Below, one piece after another: positions 1 to 6,283 of a stretch of DNA of 6,310 nt. Location: contig NZ_JADKCX010000132.1 of the NCBI RefSeq assembly GCF_016718685.1, positions 1 through 6,310 of the forward strand, in the 5' to 3' direction. The stretch is from Haliscomenobacter sp. (GTDB taxonomy: Bacteria > Bacteroidota > Bacteroidia > Chitinophagales > Saprospiraceae). Position 1 is the first letter of the stretch; each line of letters starts with the position of its first letter. The notes under the pieces are model-generated. The model did not search any database. It had not been told where the DNA came from and saw only the letters and a list, made by a program, of their open reading frames with translations. Both the position numbers and the translations under genes were made by a program.

Positions 1-1
1 C

Positions 2-268
2 ACGAAAACCCGCGCCGAGATGGAAAATTCTTTTGGGGTTGATTTTAGTCAGGTCAATATTCATACGGATGGTGAGGCGGTTCAACTAAATAAAGACCTG
101 GGTGCGCACGCATTTACGCATGGAAAAGACGTCTATTTCAATGCCGGTAAATATAATCCGGACAACAGCAGTGGTAAACATTTGCTGGCGCACGAGCTGA
201 CGCATGGTGCAGGGAAAAACAAGCATCCGGAAAAGCCCGAAATTTCTTCAAATGTACTTCAACGATGA
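2..268 (+). CDS. DUF4157 domain (eCIS-associated, HEXXH metallopeptidase-like), 5' end outside window
   Basis: The frame is open from the window edge, so the N-terminus is missing. The visible residues follow the DUF4157 pattern in order: a FGxDFSxVxIHTD segment, a HAFTHGKDVYFNAGKYNP segment, then LLAHELTH at 182-205, whose HELTH is a HEXXH zinc-peptidase signature. DUF4157 proteins are known companions or cargo of extracellular contractile injection systems and are often fused to C-terminal toxin domains. As read, the frame stops 21 residues after HELTH. The family usually continues with a V-Q or VVQQ motif. Dropping one G at 206 gives HVQGKTSIRK and an open frame through to 317, where it can join the downstream coiled coil. 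I therefore think this is the N-terminal domain of the C39 protein ending at 1399, not a separate gene. The domain call is firm; the fusion is inferred. Confidence 0.85.
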   Translation, partial: TKTRAEMENSFGVDFSQVNIHTDGEAVQLNKDLGAHAFTHGKDVYFNAGKYNPDNSSGKHLLAHELTHGAGKNKHPEKPEISSNVLQR

Positions 269-313
269 TGATCAAAGTTCTGATGAGGCAGTTTGTAGGA
301 GGAAAGTCCTATC

Positions 314-457
314 ATGCCGGATGCAACGCGCTTGTTGATGCTCGATATACTTCAGGAAGAAATTTCCAGACGCAACAGAAAGCAGTTTTTGATCCGTTCG
401 CAGTTGGATAGTATGAATTTTAGTTCTGACGAAACTGCTAAATTCAAGAACAATTAA
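314..457 (+). pseudogene. Coiled-coil segment 1 of the DUF4157-C39 effector (frameshifted piece)
   Basis: A 47-codon frame opens at an ATG with AGGAGG at 297-302, 11 bases upstream, so it could be read as a small gene. Its sequence (LQEEISRRNRKQFLIRSQL and on) is charged and heptad-like with no domain of its own. Adding one C at 317 turns the context into VLSCPDATRLL. That resembles the two later Cys-Asp repeat starts at 556-567 and 737-751, so this is more likely an internal piece of a longer protein. At the 3' end, adding one A at 440-442 joins it smoothly to IQEQLNQNRDFLIPLLEERL in the next frame. The Shine-Dalgarno-like sequence leaves a separate start possible. Confidence 0.6.
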
Positions 458-718
458 ATCAGAATAGAGATTTTTTGATTCCTCTTTTGGAAGAGCGCCT
501 CAACTTATTGGACGAAGAAATAGCATCGCTTCACGCTCGTTTAGGATCCGGACCGGTCTGTTCCGCTGATCCGGATACAGAAAACCTGAGCACCGCGTTA
601 GTCCGGCGTACATCAGAACGGGAAGCCAATGCGCGCCAGCTGTATCCATTAAAAAGATGGCAAACCAGGCGAAATATTGAATCAATAGAAGCAGAATTAT
701 CGGATATAGACCAAAAAA
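442..718 (+). pseudogene. Coiled-coil segment 2 of the DUF4157-C39 effector (frameshifted piece)
   Basis: The frame is open from 442 and has only a TTG (475) as a possible early start. It encodes an amphipathic helical region, LIPLLEERLNLLDEEIASL, then VCSADPDTENL, then a second charged helix ending IEAELSDIDQK. It runs into a seven-A tract at 713-719. Removing one A connects it directly to the frame of the C39 domain, whose first residues (VCDPADPTLDLL) resemble this segment's own VCSADPDTENLS module. Beyond the A tract this frame loses all protein-like character. I read it as the middle coiled-coil part of one effector, possibly a spacer or stalk between the DUF4157 and peptidase domains. 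No enzymatic motif is present. Confidence 0.65.
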
Positions 719-1399
719 ATGGCACTGCTTCCTCAAGTTTGCGATCCTGCAGACCCTACTTTAGACCTGCTTGCAACACGCAAAAAAGAACTTGAAACAG
801 AACGCAATACGTTGGCCGCTACACTTACTTCTTCTGCGCATGAATACAAACAATTCGACAGTCGTTGGGGCGCAATTCGATATGGTACTTCCAGTACTTG
901 TACAGATATTGCTGAGGCAGGCTGTGGCCCGGCCTCGCTGGCCATGGTGATCAACTATCTGTATCAGGAGGATCCGGAAAGTCTGGCTGCAACCGGACAA
1001 TTTGAGATTGTCACCCCCACTCAAGCAGCTGCTTATGCGGGCGCTAAGGGCAATGGCCGAGTCTGTAATAGTGGCACAGCAGGTGATACGATGGTATCTA
1101 ACGTCAGTACTGGCTTCCCGGGGTTTCAAGGGCAAAAAATTTCGCTTGATCAGGCCAAAGCCCAACTTCGAAGTGGGAATCTCATTATTTTTTTGTGCAA
1201 AAATTGTACCGGCCAAAATAGAAGTGGCGGCAATAAATCTTATGGAGGCCATTTTATGGTACTCAATGGCGTGAATGAAGCTGGTACGGTTTATAATGTG
1301 CTGGACTCTGGCGCTAATGAAAGTAAAGACATTTCTACGATTACACACAAGGAGTTGAAAAGCAATGCACAAGGATTTTGGACTATTTCAAGACAGTAA
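719..1399 (+). CDS. C39-like (Peptidase_C39_2, papain-fold) cysteine peptidase domain, probable eCIS cargo C-terminus
   Basis: The piece as read is 226 residues. The first 40 are helical (LATRKKELETERNTLAATL). A C39_2-type peptidase domain follows: YKQFDSRWG opens it, the catalytic Cys lies in AGCGPASLAMV (codon 923-925), the catalytic His in GGHFMVLNGV (codon 1250-1252), and the likely third residue is the Asp of YNVLDSGA (codon 1304-1306). All three triad positions are kept, so the domain looks active. Extra Cys residues (CTD, VCNSG, LCKNCTG) could form disulfides, which would fit a secreted protein, but that is inference. The ATG at 719 sits inside the A tract and has no convincing ribosome site. 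The domain more likely continues the reading from upstream with one A removed. It lies 20 bases before the eCIS ATPase and probably shares its transcript. Target and substrate are unknown. Confidence 0.82.
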   Translation: MALLPQVCDPADPTLDLLATRKKELETERNTLAATLTSSAHEYKQFDSRWGAIRYGTSSTCTDIAEAGCGPASLAMVINYLYQEDPESLAATGQFEIVTPTQAAAYAGAKGNGRVCNSGTAGDTMVSNVSTGFPGFQGQKISLDQAKAQLRSGNLIIFLCKNCTGQNRSGGNKSYGGHFMVLNGVNEAGTVYNVLDSGANESKDISTITHKELKSNAQGFWTISRQ

Positions 1400-1419
1400 A
1401 AAAATATAATGAGAAAATT

Positions 1420-2742
1420 ATGGCGCTTAATACGTCCTTCCTGCTTACCTGCCTTAAATCTTGTCCGCTGGCGATTGAAATCTTATTTCAACCAAAATGG
1501 GGAACATGAAGGACATGCTCCCGGATTAAGTTTGGAAAATAATAATTCGTCTTTTAGCGAATTTATACAACAAAATCAACTTGCTGCGGAGGATACTTTA
1601 CTCCTCACGATCGCCCTCGCCCCCCACCTCAACCCCCAGTTCCTCGACACCATCATCCAGGAATCCCTCCCCCAACCCGGCGACTTCCCCCAAATCGGCG
1701 GCGTGCGCGGCAAAAACTTCCGCGGCTTCCTCCCCACCGGCGAAACGGCCTTGTTCCTGCTGGCCGGCGACGACCCGGAAAGCGGCTGGAGTTGCAGAAG
1801 CTGTTCAGCGAAGACCATTTTTTTGCCAAAAAGCGCATCCTATGGCTCGAAGAAGTGCCCGAAGGAGAGCCGGTTATGAGCGGCCGCATCATCCTTTCGC
1901 AGGAATACGTGGATTTATTCACCACCGGCAAAGTGGCGCGCCCGCGCTTCAGCATGAATTTTCCGGCGCAACTGTTAGAAACGGGCCTGGAATGGGACGA
2001 CTTAGTGCTGCATTCCGACACCCTGGAACAAATCAAAGAGCTGGAGGTGTGGGTAAAACACGGGGATACCCTGCTGCGCGACTGGCAAATGCACCGCAAA
2101 CTGAAACCCGGCTACCGGGCACTGTTTTACGGCCCGCCGGGTACCGGGAAAACGCTGACGGCTTCGCTGCTCGGCAAATACACCGGCAAAGATGTATACC
2201 GCATTGACCTGTCCATGATGGTCTCCAAATTCATCGGGGAAACAGAAAAAAACCTCTCTAATTTATTTTCAAAAGCCGAAAACAAAGACTGGATCCTGTT
2301 CTTCGACGAAGCCGACGCCCTGTTTGGCAAACGCACCAGTGTGCGCGACGCCCACGACAAATACGCCAACCAGGAGGTGTCCTACCTGCTGCAGCGCGTG
2401 GAGCACTACAATGGTCTGGTCATCCTGGCCACCAATTTCAAAAGTAATATTGACGAGGCGTTCAGCCGTCGTTTTCAATCCATCATCTACTTCCCGATGC
2501 CGGGCACTGGAGAGCGCCTGCGCCTCTGGCAGAAAGCCTTTCCGGAAAAAATCCAGCTGGCCCGCGACATCAACCCACCTACCTTTGCGCAAAAATACGA
2601 ACTCACCGGCGCAGAAATCATCAATGTTGTTCAATATGCCTGTCTCCGCGCATTAGACCGCGCTGACGAACAGATTTTATTTGCCGATCTGCACGACGGC
2701 ATCAAAAAGGAATTCCAGAAAGAAGGCCGAATCATGCGCTGA
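1420..2742 (+). CDS. AAA+ ATPase of extracellular contractile injection system (Afp15/Pvc15-like), two frameshifts
   Basis: With two single-base repairs this is a 440-residue protein. The start ATG at 1420 gives MALNTSFLLTCLKSCPLAIE; that frame stops at 1507, but dropping one G of the GGGG at 1499-1502 carries on into EHEGHAPGLSLENNNSS. A C missing near 1781 (AGCGGCTG instead of AGCCGGCTG) rejoins the frame as ESRLELQKLFSEDHFF. The part from 1792 to 2742 is uninterrupted. The AAA+ core has Walker A GPPGTGKT (2131-2154, residue 238 on), Walker B ILFFDEADALFG (acidic pair at residues 296-297), sensor-1 ILATNFKSNID, and arginine-finger AFSRRFQ. ATPases of this kind are a standard late gene of eCIS loci (antifeeding prophage, PVC, Bacteroidota particles), with a proposed role in assembly or cargo handling. 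Nothing resembling sheath, tube or baseplate lies in the window, so the rest of the locus is presumably to the left. Confidence 0.82.
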
Positions 2743-3015
2743 GTGTTGCATATTGTGTTGCGTCCCGACGGGCGCGTGGCCTACCTCAATGCCATGCAGG
2801 GCATGAACATCATGGAACTCATGCTGAAGCGGATCACCACTATGGGGAGTACGCTCCGGGTCAGAGATGCCGCGTTTAAAACCAGGCTGGCGGAAGGCAG
2901 GCAACGACGGATTGCAAATCCGCGCGAGCAAAACCAGGTTTTGGAACACTTTATGCCAGTGGGCCGGCAAATCGGCTATAAATCGTTTTTAAAACCCAGT
3001 TGTAGCTGATTTGCT
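2743..3015 (+). other. Gene-poor spacer after the ATPase
   Basis: A GTG-started frame of 88 codons covers 2743-3009, but its translation matches no family I recognise, its start abuts the ATPase stop with no ribosome site, and half of it overlies the hairpin repeat at 2851-2960. I treat it as non-coding or as debris. No terminator with a T tract was found behind the ATPase stop. Confidence 0.5.
2851..2960 (+). repeat. Diverged intergenic repeat, copy A
   Basis: This copy shares ordered blocks with copy B at about 3371-3500: GTCAGAGAT, GCCG..TTTAAAA..CAGG, GCGAGCA, and a 22-base block at 2938-2959 that differs from 3477-3498 at 2 positions. It contains a perfect 6-3-6 hairpin at 2908-2922 (CGGATT GCA AATCCG). 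Hairpin-bearing GGTCAGAGACC-like and GGATTTGCAATCC-like intergenic elements are, to my recollection, frequent in Bacteroidota genomes; the link to them is inference. Confidence 0.5.
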
Positions 3016-3360
3016 ATGTCAATTTGGCTACAAGTTGTTTTTTTTCTTATCGCAGCCGTTTATACGGAAATTTCAACCTGGAGGAGCCGAAAAAGCAGTC
3101 CGGGCGCACAAATTGACATGGTAATTGACAGAAAAGATCGCGTCATCAATCTCTGCGAGATCAAGTTTTCAGTAAAACCTTTCACCGTTTCAAAATCCTA
3201 TGCGGAAAACCTTCGCAACAAAGTCATGGCTTTTCGCATGGAAACGGGCACCAAAAAGACCATTTTCCTGACAATCATCGCAGCAAATGGCTTGGCAGCC
3301 AATGAATATTCTCTACAATTGGTGCAAGATTCCCTCGATATGAATGCACTGTTTGAGTAG
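3016..3360 (+). pseudogene. C-terminal remnant of a DUF234/DUF4143-type AAA family ATPase
   Basis: From about 3052 the translation follows the C-terminal nuclease-like domain (DUF234 or DUF4143) of a Bacteroidota AAA ATPase family: VYTEISTWRSR, then GAQIDMVIDRKDRVINLCEIKFS, then SKSYAENLRNKV, then a final GLAANEYSLQLVQDSLDMNALF. The pattern GAQIDxxIDRxD...CEIKFS resembles the acidic D...E-x-K core of PD-(D/E)XK folds. Intact members are about 380 residues with an N-terminal P-loop. Only about 105 are left here and no Walker motif lies upstream, so this is a 5'-truncated fragment. The ATG at 3016 and the first dozen residues (MSIWLQVVFFLIA) look like junction sequence. It is probably not functional. 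Confidence 0.7.
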
Positions 3361-3370
3361 GGCTTAGGGG

Positions 3371-3500
3371 CGTATGCGATCAGAGATCGCTACGAGCAAT
3401 GCCGTATTTAAAAATCAGGGGTTGGAAAGTAGTGAACCTCGGTGCGAGCAGGGGCAAAGGCGCGGGAGGAGATCGGGTTTTGGAATACTTTATGGCAGCG
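3371..3500 (+). repeat. Diverged intergenic repeat, copy B
   Basis: This is the second copy of the element seen at 2851-2960, in the same orientation. It has its own perfect 6-3-6 hairpin at 3376-3390 (GCGATC AGA GATCGC), the block GCCGTATTTAAAAATCAGG at 3401-3419, GCGAGCA at 3444-3450, and the 22-base shared block at 3477-3498. The two copies bracket the ATPase remnant. Copy B runs into the YhcG fragment, so its right edge is uncertain. Confidence 0.45.
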
Positions 3501-3661
3501 CGGGCTTTGATGAACGCGAACTACGCCGGATTCGGCAGTTTTATCTCACATTTCCAATTCGGGACACACTGCGTCCCGAATTGAGCAGAAGCCATTACCG
3601 CTTACTCCTAAGGGGTGAGGACGAAAGGCGCGGTAATTTTACCACCCGTCCAACTCCCTAA
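3475..3661 (+). pseudogene. Fragment of YhcG/DUF1016 N-terminal domain (PD-(D/E)XK nuclease family)
   Basis: Within a longer frame starting at 3374, the part from about 3475 reads ILYGSAGFDERELRRIRQFY, then LTFPIRDTLRPELSRSHYRL, then LLRGEDERR. This follows the DUF1016 N-terminal pattern (YGxGFxxRNLxxMRxFYxxFPIxxxLxxELSWSHYxxLLxxExxxxR), with the usual SWSHY changed to SRSHY. Family proteins are about 330-370 residues and end in a PD-(D/E)XK nuclease domain; some are tied to Holliday-junction processing or phage defence. Only about 50 residues survive here, with no nuclease domain downstream and no sensible start. After GEDERR the frame degenerates and stops at 3661. A dead fragment. Confidence 0.65.
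3556..3582. repeat. Perfect 10-bp inverted repeat
   Basis: AATTCGGGAC (3556-3565) and GTCCCGAATT (3573-3582) are exact reverse complements around a 7-base loop. They lie inside the YhcG fragment, over the codons for IRDTLRPEL, so the symmetry may be partly a chance result of coding sequence. Confidence 0.6.
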
Positions 3662-3774
3662 AAAAATGAATTATTCACTTTGAACTATACTAAAGCGAAA
3701 AGTTGTAGTATATTAGAGCTTGGAAAACGCTCGTTTTAAATGAAGTATCAAAGCTTAAGTATACTATGGTTCAA
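3662..3774 (+). promoter_or_regulatory. AbiE promoter/operator region with repeated AGTAT/TATACT motifs
   Basis: This AT-rich stretch lies between the YhcG fragment and the AbiEi start. TTGAAC (3680-3685) with TATACT (3686-3691) is mirrored by GTTCAA (3769-3774) close after TATACT (3760-3765). AGTAT recurs at 3707, 3744 and 3758, the last two 14 bases apart. AbiEi proteins are known to repress their own operon by binding inverted repeats in the promoter, so these are candidate operator sites. TTTG at 3679 and TA at 3706 could be a weak Bacteroidota-type promoter, but the spacing is only approximate. Confidence 0.4.
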
Positions 3775-4582
3775 AAAGCAAAAGGCAAAAGTTCAAAGTC
3801 CGCCAACGGCTGAGCAAACTGCTGCGTGAAGGCGGGGGAATTGTTCACTATTGACAATGCCATAACATTCTTGGAATGAGCAATGAAGAAGCATACAAAC
3901 ACTGGCCCGGTGGTGTGAACAAGGGTGGTTGGCCCGCATCAAGCGAGGCTTGTATGTTGCTGTGCCTTTGGAAGCAGATACCACCGGACAAGCCCTTGAA
4001 GATGCCTGGATAATGATACCCGAGTTGTTTGAACCTGCCTATGTTGGAGGATGGTCGGCGGCTGAACATTGGGATTTAACCGAACAGATATTCAAAGACA
4101 TTTGTATTTTTACTACTCGCCAGGTTTCCCAGCGGAATCAAACTTTTCATAACATCTCCTTTGTCGTAAGCCATACGCCGCCTGAAAACCAGTTTGGCAT
4201 CAAGCCCGTATGGAAGAAAGAAAAGAAGATTTTTGTTTCTGATCCGTCCAGAACCATTATTGATATGCTTTCAGACCCCCGGACAGGCGGGGGCATCCAG
4301 CATTTAGTGGATTGCCTGCGTGAGTATTTTAAAAGCCAGCACTTCAAAGAAGATTTGCTCATAGATTATGCCATAAGGCTCGGGAATGGGGCTATATTTA
4401 AAAGACTGGGTTTCTTAGCTTCGCAAATGCTTGGGGAAGAACACCCTTTAATAGCAGCCTGCAAAACGCACTTGAGCAAGGGAAATTCTAAACTTGACCC
4501 TTCACAAAAAGCAGATAAGTTGGTTACAAAATGGCGTCTATTCATACCGGCTAATTTACAAATTGATACCCTGAAACAATGA
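3766..4582 (+). CDS. abiEi: AbiEi-family antitoxin / transcriptional repressor (type IV toxin-antitoxin), N-terminus frameshifted
   Basis: The antitoxin of an AbiE pair, a cytoplasmic repressor with an N-terminal winged helix and a C-terminal domain. From 3929 the frame is intact: ARIKRGLYVAVPLE, then AYVGGWSAAEHWDL, then KKEKKIFVSDPSRTIIDML, then GGGIQHLVDCLREYF, matching the core of the family. The usual N-terminal helix-turn-helix is spread over three frames from an ATG at 3766. Adding C near 3803, dropping C at 3846, adding T near 3870 and adding T near 3902 gives SAQRLSKLLREGGGIVTIDN, then AITFLGMSNEEAYKHLARWC, then EQGWLARIKRG. The repaired length is 272 residues, with no nonsense codon needing change. 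The stop overlaps the toxin start (ATGA, 4579-4582), a usual AbiE arrangement that couples translation. The call is strong; whether the indels are real is open. Confidence 0.83.
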
Positions 4583-5778
4583 TTTCAAAGCGTGAAATCC
4601 TCGATTCTGGTACATACACCAGGTTACAGCCTCATGTTGTGGAAAAGGATTATGTGCTTGGATGGCTACTTGCCGGTATCTATCAGCATCCCGAACTCCG
4701 CCAGGCTTGGGTATTCAAAGGCGGCACTTGCCTGAAAAAATGTTACTTTGAAACTTATCGCTTTTCAGAAGACCTTGATTTTACGCTAAACAATACCACT
4801 CACATCAATGAAGCCTTCTTGCCCAGAAGGCCTTCGCAGAAGGTGGCCGATTGGGTTTATGGAAAGAGCGGTATAGAAATTCCAGTTGACCGCATCACCT
4901 TTGAGATTTTTAACAATCCCCGGGGAGTTGCATCCTGTCAGGGGCGTATCTATTACCGAGGGCCCGTCACCCCGGCAGGCAAGCAGGCTGGCGCCCGAAT
5001 TAAACTTGATTTGACAACCGATGAAGTTCTGGATGAGCCAGTTTTAACGCCGGTAAGACACGATTATGGCGACCAACCGGAGGAAGGCATCACTATTCAG
5101 GAGCTATTCGTATGCAGAGGTGTTTGCCGAAAAAATCCGGGCCTTAAAAGAGCGGGTACGGCCACGCGATTTATACGATGTAATCAATTTTTTCCGCAGA
5201 CCAGAATCACGCAGTCTTGCCGAACAAGTCCGGGATGTGCTTACTAAAAAATGCAATTACAAAAATATCAGCTCCCCACTACAAAGCGACCTCGATTTGC
5301 AGAGAACTGCTTGCGAAGCTGGCTGGAAAGACCAGTTGGCCACCAATTACCGGTATTGCCGCCTTTTGACTCATTCTGGAATGAATTAAAAGATTTTTTC
5401 GCCTGGCTTGAGCATCCTGAAACAATAGCAATACCTATGGCCTCAATTCCGGTCAAGGCTGGTGAACAGGTCAGCATCTGGCGTAGAAATATGGGAACGC
5501 CACAAATGAGTATGCTTGACCTTATCCGCTTTGCCGCAGTTAACCGGCTTTGTGTGGAGCTTGATTACCGCAAGGAAACCGGTGTTCGCAAAACTTATCT
5601 GATTGAACCTTATTCATTGCGGGTTACAGCCGATAATCATCTGATTCTTTACGGAGTGAAGTTGCCAGCCGCAGAAACACGCCAATTTCAAATAGACAGG
5701 ATACTCAGTGCAACGGTGACAGAAAACGCTTTTATCCCGCGCTATTCAGTTGATTTTATTCCGGATAGCAGCGTTTGA
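4579..5778 (+). CDS. abiEii: AbiEii-family nucleotidyltransferase toxin with C-terminal WYL domain, two frameshifts
   Basis: With two single-base repairs this is 399 residues. Residues 1-200 are an AbiEii/MenA-type nucleotidyltransferase: FKGGTCLKKCYF (GG at 48-49), RFSEDLDFTL with D65 and D67 as metal ligands, RIKLDL (K142, D144), and AEVFAEKIRAL with RPRDLYDV (K185, R196, D197). Toxins of this family add nucleotides to RNA, for example tRNA acceptor ends in MenA. The frame breaks at an extra G at 5100-5101 (ITIQ continues as SYSYAEVFAEK) and at a missing A near 5340 (KDQLA continues as NQLPVLPPFDSFW). Residues 316-390 form a WYL-like domain: LIRFAAVNRLCVELDY, LIEPYSLRVTADNHLILYG and TRQFQIDRI (367-375). 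WYL domains are known ligand or nucleic-acid sensors, mostly in transcription factors and defence proteins. The fusion implies sensing coupled to the toxin; the ligand is unknown. Confidence 0.85.
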
Positions 5779-5792
5779 GCGGGTGAATTTGT

Positions 5793-5833
5793 AACCGCCG
5801 GTCTGGAGAGCGGAAGACAGGCCGCGGCGGGTT
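5793..5833. terminator. Possible hairpin downstream of the toxin gene
   Basis: AACCGCCG (5793-5800) pairs with CGGCGGGTT (5825-5833) with one bulged G, and an inner GTCT/AGAC stem (5801-5804 with 5815-5818) fits inside. A second short palindrome, GGGTTAAAAACCC (5829-5841), overlaps the right arm. There is no T tract after the stem on the + strand, so it is a weak terminator candidate. It could instead be another intergenic hairpin element. Confidence 0.3.
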
Positions 5834-6194
5834 AAAAACCCTGGTGAGCCACGCGATTTTCAAGGCTGGGAAGATCAGGGCGCAGGGTCATGCGGTGTAA
5901 CTTCCAATACAACTCTATATTGCGCGTCTCGGCATTCTGTCTCTAAGCGACGGCGTGATGATCGGATGCGGTTCAGATATCCATACAAATACAGCTTCAG
6001 TAGCATCGATGGCGGATATACAGAAGTACCACGAACATTATTTGTAGCATGGATAAGAAGCCCAGTTCAGCCAGGTCCAACCAATCAACAAAAGCATCAA
6101 TCACTCGAACGACATTGTCAGATGAGATTTCTTCCTCCAAACTACCTGGGAAAAAATTGACTTGCGACCGATCAATACCTGTTTTATATGCCAT
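5832..6194 (-). pseudogene. IS1182-family transposase, N-terminal fragment
   Basis: From the ATG at 6194 (reading leftwards), with AGGGGA upstream as ribosome site, the protein begins MAYKTGIDRSQVNFFPGSL, then SDNVVRVIDAFVDWLDLAEL, the N-terminal DUF772-type start of IS1182-family transposases. Near 6053 a base is missing; in the shifted frame the family reading resumes as YPPSMLLKLYLYGYLN, then RIRSSRRLETEC. Near 5926 one extra base brings it back to the first frame as RNIELYW. After about 5905 family resemblance ends (KLHRMTLRPDLPSLENRVAH) and a stop follows at 5834-5832. Intact members are about 450-500 residues with a DDE catalytic domain, so most of the protein is gone. It faces the AbiE operon convergently. 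An extended frame starting at GTG 6278 is not needed. Confidence 0.75.
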
Positions 6195-6283
6195 TTTGTA
6201 TCCCCTTTTTCCCTTAAAGATAAGTAGATAACACTTCTTTACCGAATCCCCTGAAGCCTTTTTTGCACAGTCTAACACATTAT
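6195..6283 (-). mobile_element. Upstream flank and probable terminal end of the IS1182-like element
   Basis: This AT-rich leader precedes the transposase start. Read on the - strand, it begins near TGTGTTAGACTGTGCAAAA (about 6263-6281), a plausible insertion-sequence end. The opposite end was lost with the truncated transposase, so the terminal inverted repeat and target duplication cannot be tested here. Confidence 0.4.

Noticed and set aside
713..719. Programmed frameshift or transcriptional slippage at the A7 tract
   Set aside because: The same kind of single-base shift occurs at many unrelated sites in the window, so a shared sequencing or mutational cause is simpler. No stimulatory structure is evident.
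761..1372. 203-codon frame on the - strand
   Set aside because: It lies antisense to the C39 domain with its clear catalytic motifs, and its translation is low-complexity and unlike any family.
1653..2099. 148-codon frame on the - strand
   Set aside because: Antisense shadow of the ATPase, Arg- and Ser-rich with no recognisable domain.
1581..2207. 208-codon + strand frame rich in Ser, Pro and Thr
   Set aside because: It is an out-of-frame shadow of the C-rich part of the AAA+ ATPase; the real frame has Walker and sensor motifs.
2743..3009. 88-codon GTG-started frame after the ATPase
   Set aside because: No family resemblance, no ribosome site, and it overlies the hairpin repeat copy A.
3399..3584. 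61-codon frame overlapping the YhcG fragment
   Set aside because: The overlapping frame in 3475-3630 matches the DUF1016 pattern; this one does not, although its LEYFM resembles LEHFM in copy A because of the shared DNA block.
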